Positions 1-8,249 of a stretch of 35,168 nt of DNA are shown piece by piece. Each line of letters starts with the position of its first letter. The stretch's first letter is position 1. Position numbers and translations under genes: made by a program. This stretch comes from an uncultured Candidatus Melainabacteria bacterium. GTDB lineage: Bacteria > Cyanobacteriota > Vampirovibrionia > Gastranaerophilales > Gastranaerophilaceae. The notes beneath the pieces are model-generated. The model searched no databases. It was not told the origin of the DNA and saw nothing but the letters and a program-made list of their open reading frames with translations. Where the stretch lies: positions 1 to 35,168 of the forward strand of contig CATJOM010000056.1 in the NCBI GenBank assembly GCA_949741915.1, written 5' to 3'.

Positions 1-482
1 GATACAAAAAGAAAATTTAATATATAATACCAAGTTAAATGAATCAATAGTGGAACTTCATAAATCTAAAAAATCATAAATTTAAAATATTAAAACAATT
101 CCTAATAAAAAACAATTATGTCGACATAATCGAATATCGTAAAGGCAATACCGGTCTAGAGATTTATGTTGGAAATATATAATTTATTAAAAAATATAAC
201 AAAAGATGATGTAATAAATCAAGCAAGTATGTTCGATTTCATTTTGCTACAGAAATTATTAGATAAGCTTCGTGATGATTACCTGCTTATTAAAAAGTTT
301 TATGCTTAAATAAAAATAAACATGTCAAAACTTGGTAATTGCCTGCCACAAAGGGTTTCATTTAGATTGTTCAACATGTTCATTTTCTTAAGAAATACTT
401 TGTTACTCCAAAATTTGAAACAGGATTGCCAATTGATTTAAGTCACATAGGATGCAAGATAAGGAAAGTGTAACATGGAAGA
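1..482. other. Gene-poor left edge with coding remnants
   Basis: No convincing intact gene is visible here. An open frame from base 2 to a TAA at 77-79 could be the last 25 codons of a gene that begins outside the window. A 47-codon frame at 166-309 (starts MLEIYNLLKN) has no ribosome binding site and no family I recognise. A third short frame around 114-180 reads IIEYRKGNTGLEIYVGNI before a stop and looks protein-like, suggesting a decayed gene. A perfect 16-base palindrome lies at 115-130. The stretch from about 310 to 482 is probably the non-coding left end of the adjacent IS110 element; it contains two copies of ACATGT (320-325 and 374-379). Confidence 0.4.
115..130. repeat. Perfect 16-bp palindrome
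   Basis: ATTATGTCGACATAAT reads the same on both strands. It sits between two coding remnants. It could be a regulator site or a chance palindrome in AT-rich DNA; nothing adjacent tells which. Confidence 0.35.
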
Positions 483-1447
483 ATGTTATCTCAACCAAAG
501 AAGAAAACTATCGTAGGCGTGGATGCACACAAAGATACTTTGGCTTGTTATTGTAATGGAGAATTTAGAGAATTTAAAACAAATTTAAAGGGATTTGAAC
601 AAGCTTTAAAATGAGCACCCGAGGATTGCAATTGGGCTATCGAGGAAGCTTATTGCTTTAAAAGTGCATTTTCTTCTTTTTTTACAAAAGAAGGATGTAA
701 AGTATATGATATCAATCCATTACTTACTAAAAACTGGAGAAATACTCTTAAAGCAACATCGCCAAAGAATGATTATGGAGATGCTAAAGTTATTTCTCTG
801 TTTGCTGATATTGATAACATAGAAGAAGTATCATTTAAAACAATAAAATTAAAAGAAAAACCAACAACAAGAAAACTGTTAATTAAACAAAAGACACAAA
901 TTGCAAATTCCATTAAAATGTTATTCTATACAAGAGGTCAAAAACTTCCATTTAAAACTCTCGATAGCAAAAAAGCAGTAAAATACCTTCTTGATGAAGA
1001 AGATATTATTTTAAAAACCAATAGAAAAATACTAAAGACATTATAAGAAAGTATTAAACTAATAGAAGAACAACTTAAACAAGAAATACCAACAAAAGCA
1101 AAAAGGTTGACTAAAATGGAAAGCACACCAACAATAACTGCTTGTACAATATACGCAGAAATCAAAGGAAGACTATTAACAAAAGAAAAATGCAAACTTC
1201 TGTGGTATTGCTCCGATTGATTATTCAAGTGGAAAAATACAAAAAAAGTAACAATAAAGGTGGTAATAGAATTTTAAATAATGTGTTCTATTCCCTATCA
1301 ATACATCAAAAAAGATACAATCCTATTGCAAAACAATACTATGAAAAGAAAATACAAGAAGGAAAAGTAAAAAGACATGCAAGAAAATGTCTTGAAAGGC
1401 AATTGCGTAACATTGTATTTAAGATTCTAAATCAAGAGCAAGAGTAA
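483..1447 (+). pseudogene. Degenerate IS110-family transposase
   Basis: From the ATG at 483 the frame encodes the N-terminal DEDD (RuvC-like) part of an IS110-type transposase: VGVDAHKDTLAC with the first catalytic Asp at residue 14, then WAIEEAY, then KNDYGDAKVISLF. The C-terminal transposase_20-type region is also recognisable: FCGIAPIDYSSGK, then NNKGGNRILNNVFYSL, then NPIAKQYYEKKIQEGK. The gene is broken by an in-frame TGA at 612-614, an in-frame TAA at 1044-1046, a frame change near 1195, and a second one in the A-rich run near 1241-1248. The last frame ends with TAA at 1445-1447. IS110 elements normally lack terminal inverted repeats, and I could not define the ends. metK uses TGA as its stop, so recoding does not rescue this gene. 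It is a dead insertion-sequence remnant. Confidence 0.9.
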
Positions 1448-1516
1448 TAGAACAGGTTTTATTAAAATTACTAGAAATATCTAAATTAATACTTTTTTGG
1501 GGTTAAAACAATGCTA

Positions 1517-1550
1517 AAAAGCTGGCTAATACTAATAATAGCCAGCTTTT
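1517..1550 (-). terminator. Hairpin terminator for aspS
   Basis: Perfect 12-bp arms AAAAGCTGGCTA (1517-1528) and TAGCCAGCTTTT (1539-1550) enclose a 10-base loop. On the minus strand the stem is followed by a run of T, about 28 bases past the aspS stop codon. It may also stop transcripts arriving from the IS remnant. Confidence 0.85.
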
Positions 1551-1577
1551 ATATCTAATTTTGCTTTAAATTTTATC

Positions 1578-3353
1578 TTATATCTTTACAGGGTTTCTTA
1601 GCCTTATATGGAGCTCTCTCAGTTGTTCCTCGCTTGCTATACCTGGGGCATTTGTCATAAGGTCTTTTGCCTGAGAATTTTTCGGAAATGCGATAACATC
1701 TCTTATTGAGTTCGAGCGCGTTAGAAGAGCTATGAGTCTGTCTAAGCCTAGTGCTAAGCCGCCATGCGGCGGTGTGCCGTATTGAAATGCTGTTACAAGA
1801 AATTCAAATTTTTCTTGGATGTCTTCTTCGCTTAATCCAAGCGCCTTAAAGATTTTTTCTTGTATTTCAGCATCATGAATCCTGATAGAACCGCCTCCAA
1901 GCTCGTTTCCATTATATACAACGTCGTAAGCTATTGATTTTACATTGCCTTTGTCGTTTTCCAATTTGTCTACATCCTCAAGTGCAGGCATTGTGAAAGG
2001 ATGGTGCACTGAAACAAATCTTTCATCCTCTTCGGAGTATTCAAATAATGGGAAATCCACTACCCACAACAGGTCATGCTTGTCTTTGTCAATTAAATTA
2101 AGTCTTTCGCCAAAATATAGCCTAAATCTGCCCAAAACATCAAAAACAATTTTTGGCTTATCTGCCACAAAGAAAACAATATCACCCTTGTCGGCATTTG
2201 CCCTTGTTTGGATTTCATTTATCTGCTCTTCATTTAAGAACTTAAACACGGGTGATTTTACACTTCCGTCTTCAAGGTAAGTAACCCAGGCAAGGCCCTT
2301 TGCTCCAAATTTAATTGCAAGATTTCTCACATCGTCCATTTCTTTTCTAGAATATCCTGCAATTCCAGGTATTTTAATTGCCCTTACTGTGCCGCCATTG
2401 TTTATAACGTTTTTAAATGCTTCAAAAGTTGAAGCTTTCATAATGTCTGTTACGTCAAATAATTCTAGTCCAAACCTTGTATCGGGCTTATCTGAACCGT
2501 ATTTTTCCATTGCCTCTTTCCAGGTGAGTCTCTTAAACGGTGTCTGAATTTCAACTCCTGCTGCCTTAAATGCATCTTTCAAAAGGCCTTCTGTCATATT
2601 GAGGACATCTTCCTGCTCTACAAAGCTCATTTCAATATCTACCTGTGTAAATTCAGGCTGTCTGTCAGACCTCAAATCCTCATCCCTGAAGCATTTTGCT
2701 ATCTGGTAATATTTTTCAATTCCGCCAACCATCAGTAGTTGTTTAAAAATCTGAGGAGACTGAGGCAGTGCAAAGAATTTACCATCAAAAACCCTGCTTG
2801 GAACAAGATAATCTCTCGCGCCCTCAGGTGTGGTCTTTATTAATACAGGGGTTTCTACTTCTAGAAAATCAAGTCCATTGAGATAATTTCTTATTGCTGT
2901 CACTACCTTGTGTCTTAACTGCAGGTTTTTCAGCATTTTTTCGCTTCTAAGATCAAGATATCTGTATTTTAGTCTTATATCCTCTGAAACAGTCTCATCA
3001 TCAAGCACAAAAGGCAATGTTTTTGATGATGATAAAATTTTAATTTCATTTGGATAAATTTCTATTGTGCCTGTTTTTAATCTCTGATTAATGGTGTCAT
3101 CAGGCCTTTTAGAAACAATTCCCTTAACCTGTACAACAAATTCGCTCCTTAGTTTACCAAAGGTTTCATAAACTTCGGGGTTAATTTTAGGGTCTGCAAC
3201 CACTTGAAAAAGTCCGCTTCTGTCCCTTATTTCAACAAAAATAATACCGCCAAGGTCGCGTACAGTTGAAACCCAGCCAGCAAGCTGACATTCTTGTCCG
3301 ATAAAATCTTCTGTTATTTCTGTGCAATTTTGTTTTTTATAGGTTAATTCCAT
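1578..3353 (-). CDS. aspS: Aspartyl-tRNA synthetase
   Basis: Class IIb aminoacyl-tRNA synthetase that charges tRNA-Asp (and possibly tRNA-Asn if non-discriminating) in the cytoplasm. The 591-residue length is normal for the bacterial type. The order is: N-terminal OB-fold anticodon-binding domain (about 1-105, with GWVSTVRDLGG), the start of the catalytic core, motif 2 (FRDEDLRSDRQPEFTQ, about residue 217), the bacterial GAD insertion domain in the middle, and motif 3 (GLALGLDRL, about residues 532-540). The ATG at 3353 is preceded by a good Shine-Dalgarno AAGAGGA about eight bases away. It is transcribed alone, from its own promoter (3387-3416) to a strong terminator at 1517-1550. Whether it is a discriminating AspRS or an AspRS/AsnRS-type enzyme cannot be decided without knowing if asnS and gatCAB are present. 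Confidence 0.98.
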   Translation of the reverse strand: MELTYKKQNCTEITEDFIGQECQLAGWVSTVRDLGGIIFVEIRDRSGLFQVVADPKINPEVYETFGKLRSEFVVQVKGIVSKRPDDTINQRLKTGTIEIYPNEIKILSSSKTLPFVLDDETVSEDIRLKYRYLDLRSEKMLKNLQLRHKVVTAIRNYLNGLDFLEVETPVLIKTTPEGARDYLVPSRVFDGKFFALPQSPQIFKQLLMVGGIEKYYQIAKCFRDEDLRSDRQPEFTQVDIEMSFVEQEDVLNMTEGLLKDAFKAAGVEIQTPFKRLTWKEAMEKYGSDKPDTRFGLELFDVTDIMKASTFEAFKNVINNGGTVRAIKIPGIAGYSRKEMDDVRNLAIKFGAKGLAWVTYLEDGSVKSPVFKFLNEEQINEIQTRANADKGDIVFFVADKPKIVFDVLGRFRLYFGERLNLIDKDKHDLLWVVDFPLFEYSEEDERFVSVHHPFTMPALEDVDKLENDKGNVKSIAYDVVYNGNELGGGSIRIHDAEIQEKIFKALGLSEEDIQEKFEFLVTAFQYGTPPHGGLALGLDRLIALLTRSNSIRDVIAFPKNSQAKDLMTNAPGIASEEQLRELHIRLRNPVKI

Positions 3354-3386
3354 ATAATTTTCCTCTTATATTTAATGTTTGTGCTA

Positions 3387-3416
3387 ATTATAAAATAAAA
3401 ATAATAAATTAGCCAA
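3387..3416 (-). promoter_or_regulatory. Promoter of aspS
   Basis: On the minus strand, TTGGCT (3416-3411) and TATAAT (3392-3387) are 18 bases apart. The predicted transcript starts near 3380, leaving a short leader that holds the AAGAGGA ribosome binding site. Confidence 0.6.
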
Positions 3417-3565
3417 ATTATTTATTTAACTTTCCTTTATTTTTATTCTTATGGTATTATTTTCTATGTGAATTATATGTTGTGTAGCTAGCATATAATT
3501 TGAATGAACTTAATAGTATAAAAGATACGGGTAAATAGAGATTGGAAATTGAAAGGAAAAAAATC

Positions 3566-3871
3566 ATGGATGAAAAAACCCTTGGAATTTTTGGTACAAT
3601 AGCAGTAATTCTTCTTGGCGTAATAGGCAGCCTTGTTGCTTGGTTTCTTGGCGGAAAAGATTTGGAAGGCAATAAAAGAGAAATATTAAGACAAATGCTT
3701 AATTTTGAAATTACTCTTATTATTGTAAGCTTTTTAGGTCTGATTCCTTTTGTTGGAATAGTTGTAGGACTTGCTGTTTTGGTTGGTAATATTGTTTTTG
3801 CAATCAAGTCATTCCAAGCGTACAACAACGATACAGAATTCAAAGCTCCTGCTTTTGATTTTGTAAAATAG
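3566..3871 (+). CDS. Small DUF4870/Tic20-like membrane protein
   Basis: A 101-residue integral membrane protein. It has one hydrophobic helix at about residues 7-29 and a hydrophobic segment at about 50-81 that is probably two helices, separated by a basic segment with the LRQMLNFEITL pattern typical of DUF4870 proteins. The C-terminus is a short soluble tail. The ATG at 3566 was chosen over the upstream in-frame TTG at 3542 because AAAGGA (3552-3557) lies eight bases before it. A TATAAT at 3494-3499 may be its -10 element, but no good -35 is visible. A strong terminator follows at 3894-3930. The molecular function of the family is unknown. It lies between aspS and metK with no obvious link to either. 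Confidence 0.75.
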   Translation: MDEKTLGIFGTIAVILLGVIGSLVAWFLGGKDLEGNKREILRQMLNFEITLIIVSFLGLIPFVGIVVGLAVLVGNIVFAIKSFQAYNNDTEFKAPAFDFVK

Positions 3872-3893
3872 TTTTAATTAATAAAACTTGGTT

Positions 3894-3930
3894 AAAATGT
3901 GCAGACATAAAGGTATGTTTGCACATTTTT
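3894..3930 (+). terminator. Hairpin terminator after the DUF4870 gene
   Basis: AAAATGTGCA (3894-3903) pairs with TGCACATTTT (3920-3929), with an additional inner ACAT/ATGT pairing, followed by a T run. It separates the DUF4870 gene from the metK promoter. Confidence 0.85.
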
Positions 3931-3993
3931 GTGTATTTATCATTTTTTGCAGAAAAACACATAAAACTTAACATTCCTTGCCTTCTTTCAGCT

Positions 3994-4023
3994 TTGTACT
4001 ACAATGTTACTTAACGATATTAT
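3994..4023 (+). promoter_or_regulatory. Promoter of metK operon
   Basis: TTGTAC (3994-3999) and TATTAT (4018-4023) are 18 bases apart. The predicted first transcribed base falls at about 4029-4030, exactly where the leader hairpin begins. Confidence 0.6.
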
Positions 4024-4028
4024 TTTTT

Positions 4029-4075
4029 GCCGGGTCGGAATTAAAAACCTTACCGGCTGAATAGAAATTAAGGAG
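4029..4075 (+). promoter_or_regulatory. metK leader pseudoknot, candidate SAM-responsive switch
   Basis: GCCGG (4029-4033) pairs perfectly with CCGGC (4053-4057), closing a 19-base loop. The 3' end of that loop, CCTTA (4048-4052), is the exact complement of TAAGG (4069-4073), which is part of the metK ribosome binding site. The result is an H-type pseudoknot in which the second helix hides the Shine-Dalgarno sequence. SAM-II, SAM-V and SAM/SAH riboswitches share this general architecture, and SAM/SAH riboswitches are known in front of metK in Rhodobacterales. I cannot match the conserved bases of any of these classes with confidence. The ACC bases at 4047-4049 could alternatively pair with GGT at 4033-4035, which would free the ribosome binding site. 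The assignment as a switch is inference from structure and position. Confidence 0.5.
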
Positions 4076-4081
4076 AGAAGA

Positions 4082-5347
4082 ATGTCACTAAAAAACTTTT
4101 TATTTACATCTGAATCTGTTACAGAAGGGCATCCCGATAAGGTTTGCGACCAGATCTCAGACGCTATTCTTGATGAATTTTTAACACGTGACCCAAATTC
4201 AAGAGTTGCTGCAGAAACTACTGTAACAACAGGTATGGCGCTTGTATGCGGCGAGATTTCATCAAATTGCTATGTAGATATCCCCTCGGTTGTAAGAAAT
4301 ACAATTAAATCTATTGGCTATAAAGGCGAAGAAGGCGGCGGATTTGACTATAAAACCTGTGCTGTTTTGACAAGCATTGATGAACAGTCAACTGACATTG
4401 CAGGTGGTGTAAATAAGGCTCTGGAATCAAGAAGCGATAACTCTGATACATCAAATCTTGAAACCGAAGACATTGGTGCGGGTGATCAAGGCATTATGTT
4501 TGGCTATGCCTGCAATGAAACCCCTGAATTAATGCCACTTCCTATATCTTTGGCACACAGATTGTCTTATAAATTGGCTGAAATTAGAAAAAATCATACT
4601 GTTAATTATTTGAGGCCCGATGGCAAATCTCAGGTTACGGTTGAATACAGAGATGGAAGACCATATAGAATTGATACAATTGTTCTCTCTACCCAGCATG
4701 ATCCTGAAATAAATGGCGTTTCAGACAATAAGAAGATTCAGGAAATCATAAGAACTGATTTAATTAAATATGTTATTGAGCCTGTTTTTGCAAATGATGC
4801 AATTAAGCCTGACTCTAATACAAAATATCTAATTAACCCCTCAGGAAGATTTGTAATCGGCGGTCCTCAGGGCGATGCGGGTCTTACAGGAAGAAAAATA
4901 ATTGTTGATACATATGGCGGCTATGCTCGTCATGGCGGTGGCGCCTTCTCCGGAAAGGATCCTACCAAGGTAGATAGATCTGCTGCATATGCTGCAAGAT
5001 GGGTTGCAAAAAATATTGTAGCAGCAGGCCTTGCAGAAAAGTGTGAAATTGAATTAGCTTACGCTATTGGTGTAAGCAGACCGGTTTCTGTTTTGGTTGA
5101 TACGTTTGGCACAGGCAAGGTTTCTGATGAAACGTTAAGTGAAATTGTTACGCAAAACTTTGATTTGAGGCCTAATGCTATAATTAAGCAGTTTGATTTA
5201 AGGAATTTGCCAGCTAAAAACGGTGGTAAATTCTACCAAAAACTAGCTGCTTACGGCCACATCGGTAGAGTTGATTTTGCTGTGCCCTGGGAAGAAGTGC
5301 AAATGGCAGAAAAACTTCAAAGTGAAGCCTTGGCCCTTCGTGTATGA
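4082..5347 (+). CDS. metK: S-adenosylmethionine synthetase
   Basis: Makes S-adenosylmethionine from methionine and ATP in the cytoplasm. The protein has 421 residues, somewhat longer than the 384 of E. coli MetK. Visible signatures are [16 protein letters not shown] starting at residue 16 (ATP and metal binding), [12 protein letters not shown] at about 132, and [14 protein letters not shown] at about 259, followed by the glycine-rich [20 protein letters not shown] that completes the active site. The start is certain: ATG at 4082 with AAGGAG just upstream. It is the first gene of an operon that continues into the dciA-like gene 10 bases later. Regulation is likely at translation through the leader pseudoknot at 4029-4075. 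Confidence 0.98.
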   Translation: MSLKNFLFTSESVTEGHPDKVCDQISDAILDEFLTRDPNSRVAAETTVTTGMALVCGEISSNCYVDIPSVVRNTIKSIGYKGEEGGGFDYKTCAVLTSIDEQSTDIAGGVNKALESRSDNSDTSNLETEDIGAGDQGIMFGYACNETPELMPLPISLAHRLSYKLAEIRKNHTVNYLRPDGKSQVTVEYRDGRPYRIDTIVLSTQHDPEINGVSDNKKIQEIIRTDLIKYVIEPVFANDAIKPDSNTKYLINPSGRFVIGGPQGDAGLTGRKIIVDTYGGYARHGGGAFSGKDPTKVDRSAAYAARWVAKNIVAAGLAEKCEIELAYAIGVSRPVSVLVDTFGTGKVSDETLSEIVTQNFDLRPNAIIKQFDLRNLPAKNGGKFYQKLAAYGHIGRVDFAVPWEEVQMAEKLQSEALALRV

Positions 5348-5357
5348 AAAGCAAAGT

Positions 5358-5906
5358 ATGAAAAATAATAATTTTTCAAAAATTTCTGATATTTTAAATG
5401 AGTCTGTCCTTGCTAATCAAAAGCTTGGACAGGCTTTTGATAAATGCATGCTTTTTGATTTTTGGAAAAATGTTGTCGGAAAACGTTTTGAAAAATTTTC
5501 TGTTCCCTATGATCTAAAGGGCGCAGTTCTTTTTGTTTCAGTATCAAGCCCTGCAATAATTCAGGAATTGAGTTTTTATAAGGCAGATATTATAAAGAAA
5601 TATGCCCCTTATGCAAAAGGGCTTAATTTTAAAATTGTTGATGTAAGATTTGATTATAAAAATTGGGGAAATATTAAAAAAGGCGGACAATCAGACGCCT
5701 TTGATGTTGACACCCCAGATGTTTACAGTGAGGATGATTTTGAGGGTGTGATTTTGGATGAACAAGAAGAATCTGAATTTAAACAATTGCAAAAAAATAT
5801 ATCTGACATTGATTTTTTGCCTGAAACCCTAAAAGAAAAAATATATACCAATGCCAAAAATTCATATAAAGCTCAAAAACTTAGAAAAGACTGGAAAAAA
5901 TCCTAA
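5358..5906 (+). CDS. dciA: DciA-like DUF721 protein
   Basis: A 182-residue protein whose first ~95 residues match the DUF721/DciA pattern: KISDILNESVLANQKLGQAF, then FDFWKNVVGKRF, then LFVSVSSPAIIQELSF and the basic KYAPYAKGLNFKIVDVRF. DciA proteins help recruit or load the replicative helicase DnaB in bacteria that lack DnaC/DnaI; that role is known for the family, not shown here. The C-terminal ~85 residues are acidic then basic, and look poorly structured. The frame is open back to 5271 inside metK, but the ATG at 5358 gives the recognisable N-terminus and lies 10 bases after the metK stop. Co-transcription with metK is likely. Confidence 0.8.
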   Translation: MKNNNFSKISDILNESVLANQKLGQAFDKCMLFDFWKNVVGKRFEKFSVPYDLKGAVLFVSVSSPAIIQELSFYKADIIKKYAPYAKGLNFKIVDVRFDYKNWGNIKKGGQSDAFDVDTPDVYSEDDFEGVILDEQEESEFKQLQKNISDIDFLPETLKEKIYTNAKNSYKAQKLRKDWKKS

Positions 5907-5951
5907 AAATTTATTAAAATAAACTTAAGGATAAAAATTGGAGTAAAAAAG

Positions 5952-6206
5952 TTGTCAGACGATAAAAAAGTTATTTCATTCGGCAAAAAGCAGAATAAGC
6001 AAGATAAAGAAGAACCAAATAATTTGGAATACTGCAGTTTCTGTAAACGCCCTAATACCGAAGTGCCTAAAATGGTAAAAGGGCCTGATGTTAATATCTG
6101 TTCAGAATGTGTTTTAATTGCTGTTCAATATTTGATTTTGCAAGATGGCATTTTATCTGGTCAAGCTCAAAAGATTTTAAATCTTCTTTGGGATATTAAA
6201 GAATAA
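5952..6206 (+). CDS. Stand-alone ClpX-type C4 zinc finger protein
   Basis: An 84-residue protein starting at TTG 5952 with GGAG at 5940-5943. After a charged, probably flexible 24-residue N-terminus comes a zinc finger with four cysteines, C28-x2-C31 and C50-x2-C53, in the context YCSFCKRP...NICSECV. This is the pattern of the N-terminal zinc-binding domain of ClpX, but there is no AAA+ domain, only about 30 further residues forming a likely helix. In ClpX this domain dimerises and recruits substrates and adaptors. A free copy might bind ClpX, its adaptors or another partner; this is inference. It sits between the dciA-like gene and an unrecognised gene, only seven bases before the latter. 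Confidence 0.75.
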   Translation: MSDDKKVISFGKKQNKQDKEEPNNLEYCSFCKRPNTEVPKMVKGPDVNICSECVLIAVQYLILQDGILSGQAQKILNLLWDIKE

Positions 6207-6213
6207 GTAATAT

Positions 6214-7845
6214 ATGCAGGAAACCAAAATACAGCAAAGAGCATATATATTGCAGGAAGTCGCAAGATTAAAAAGTCTGCCTGCAGTTTCTGATTCTGAT
6301 ATTAAAATTAGTATTGAGAATTTGTCCTTAATTCATGATAAAGCCTTTTTGTGCGCTACCTTGATAAGAGAAATTGACGGCTCAATAAGTTATTTTGATG
6401 GCGTCCTTTCCATTTTGGCAATGAATTTGGCTTCAAATGTTCTAGAAAAAACAATCTTTGAATTCCTTGAAAAACCTTCAGTTTCGGAAGAAAAAAAATT
6501 GTTCCTCATAAATCTTTTAAGGCAAGCAGGATTTAGCGTAGAACCAAATCTTGTTCATTCGTATATAAAAAATGTAGATAAGCTTGTAGATTCTGAGACG
6601 GAAAAGTTTTTACATATAGCTGAATTAAACCCTGAAGCGCAAATTGATTTTTTGGATTTTTATTTTGGCATAAATGATTCCGATAGAGTCATCCTACTTG
6701 AATCCATAATTGAAAGCTATTCTGGCGATTTGCTTGCAAATATCCTTGTTCCTCTTATTTATTTAATTAAAGATTCCAATGCCTTAACAATGTGTATTAA
6801 TGGACTCTTGAATTCTAAATCTTATCTTGCCTTTTCACCTCTTAATTGGCTGATAATGACATCGAATAATCCATCCATTGTTTCTCTTTCAAAAAAAATC
6901 AAAAATGAACTTAAAATCTTTGGGCTAAGGAAGGATTTCATACCTGTTGAATATTATAGAAACCTTTTTACTGATTCAAAACCCCTAAGCTGTTTTGTTT
7001 CATCTATTGACGGTTCTTCAAATTTTTCATTAGTATTTGCGCGTCAACATAAAACTGGCGCTGTTTCGACATTTTTTGCTGTACTAAATCTTATATCAGG
7101 GCCAATTTCTTGTTTTGGTTTGTCGAATATTTCTAAAAATGAATATGAGAATATTTTGTCAAGATTCTTTAAAGATACTGATAAAATCCCTATTAATATA
7201 CAGTTTGGCAGACTTTTAATTGATGAATCCATTGAATTGGCATTAAAAAATAATGAAAATGTTCCCTATGAGCTATTGTGTTGGCGCCAATTAACTTATG
7301 ATATTGTTCCTTTGGAAATATCGTCTGCTGATTATATTGAATCTTGCCTTAAAGATAATTCTTTCAAACTAGAAGATAATGATATACAAAGAATGATAGG
7401 GTCCGAATATTTTTCCAAATGGTTTTATTCTTGCTCGGTTAATTATCCTGAATTTAATTCTCTTATTGATAAAATTTGTGCTCTAAACGAAAATAATTTT
7501 GCTGACTTTGAAGTTTTAACAAATGAATTTATTTCAAATTCAAAAGAAAGCAGGCTTTTTTTTGAACTAAAGACAAGATTCTTTTATCAGGCATACTTTC
7601 TAAAGTGTCTGAAATTCAAAAACCTTTCATCTCTGTTTTACTCTGTAAATCTAGATGATACGGCGCTTCAAAAGGTTTATGGGTATTCTGTTAAAAAAAG
7701 CGTGTATGAATTTTTCCTTAGTCTGCAAAATCTAAAAGACAACACTGATAAAAATAATATTTTTGCAAAACAAAAAAAAATTAAATTTTTTGATTTTAAT
7801 TCAAAATTAATGCTGGAGCTGATTGAGAAAAAATGGATAAATTAA
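6214..7845 (+). CDS. Unrecognised 543-residue helical protein
   Basis: I do not recognise this protein. It has no signal peptide, no clear membrane segment and no catalytic motif that I can see. The first ~230 residues look like successive amphipathic helix pairs, as in HEAT/armadillo-type solenoids. The middle part (about 240-400) is more mixed, with a possible beta-rich section around SSIDGSSNFSLVFARQ. The C-terminus is helical and basic. The start at 6214 has no Shine-Dalgarno sequence, but it follows the zinc finger gene by seven bases, so translation is probably coupled. Its 3' end overlaps the start of ruvX by 13 bases. The context suggests a cytoplasmic housekeeping role in the same operon as the dciA-like gene and ruvX. 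Confidence 0.8.
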   Translation: MQETKIQQRAYILQEVARLKSLPAVSDSDIKISIENLSLIHDKAFLCATLIREIDGSISYFDGVLSILAMNLASNVLEKTIFEFLEKPSVSEEKKLFLINLLRQAGFSVEPNLVHSYIKNVDKLVDSETEKFLHIAELNPEAQIDFLDFYFGINDSDRVILLESIIESYSGDLLANILVPLIYLIKDSNALTMCINGLLNSKSYLAFSPLNWLIMTSNNPSIVSLSKKIKNELKIFGLRKDFIPVEYYRNLFTDSKPLSCFVSSIDGSSNFSLVFARQHKTGAVSTFFAVLNLISGPISCFGLSNISKNEYENILSRFFKDTDKIPINIQFGRLLIDESIELALKNNENVPYELLCWRQLTYDIVPLEISSADYIESCLKDNSFKLEDNDIQRMIGSEYFSKWFYSCSVNYPEFNSLIDKICALNENNFADFEVLTNEFISNSKESRLFFELKTRFFYQAYFLKCLKFKNLSSLFYSVNLDDTALQKVYGYSVKKSVYEFFLSLQNLKDNTDKNNIFAKQKKIKFFDFNSKLMLELIEKKWIN

Positions 7846-8249
7846 ATAGAATCATAGCGCTTGATATAGGAGATAAAAGAATAGGTGTAGCATTCAGTGA
7901 CCCTTTTGGCCTTTTTGTATCGCAAACAGCATTGATACTTAGGAATACTGATAAAGCCGCTTTGGATGAAATTGAAAACTATTGCAAAACTTATAATGTG
8001 CAAAAAATTCTTGTCGGGGTTCCATATAATATGGATGGCACACTTGGCTTTCAGGCCAAGAAAAATTTAGATTTTATTTCACCATTAAAAGGGAAATATG
8101 AGATGATTTATTGGGATGAAAGACTAACCTCGTTTCAGGCTGAGGAAATTTTAAAAAAACAAAAAGTTAAATATACGAAAAATAAAGGACTTGTAGATAT
8201 TAAAAGTGCGTGTATAATTTTAGAAGATTATTTAGGAGAACAAAAATGA
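7833..8249 (+). CDS. ruvX: RuvX/YqgF-family RNase H-like protein
   Basis: A 138-residue protein of the RuvX (YqgF) family, with the RNase H-like fold of Holliday-junction resolvases. E. coli YqgF has been linked to pre-16S rRNA 5' processing, and the family has also been proposed to resolve Holliday junctions. Family motifs are all present: IIALDIGDKRIGVAFSD with the acidic residue D11, ILVGVPYNMDG in the middle, YWDERLTS with the conserved Asp-Glu, and DIKSACIILEDYL near the end. The ATG at 7833 lies inside the last codons of the preceding gene, and the stop overlaps the next ATG (ATGA), so the three genes are translationally coupled. Length and motifs are normal for the family. Confidence 0.95.
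   Translation: MDKLNRIIALDIGDKRIGVAFSDPFGLFVSQTALILRNTDKAALDEIENYCKTYNVQKILVGVPYNMDGTLGFQAKKNLDFISPLKGKYEMIYWDERLTSFQAEEILKKQKVKYTKNKGLVDIKSACIILEDYLGEQK

Noticed and set aside
612-614. In-frame TGA in the transposase as a sign of TGA recoding
   Set aside because: metK and ruvX end with TGA in normal positions, tryptophan is coded by TGG nearby, and the transposase also has an in-frame TAA and two frame changes.
3457-3843. 128-residue minus-strand frame opposite the DUF4870 gene
   Set aside because: It mirrors the plus-strand gene, which has a good ribosome binding site and a recognised family pattern.
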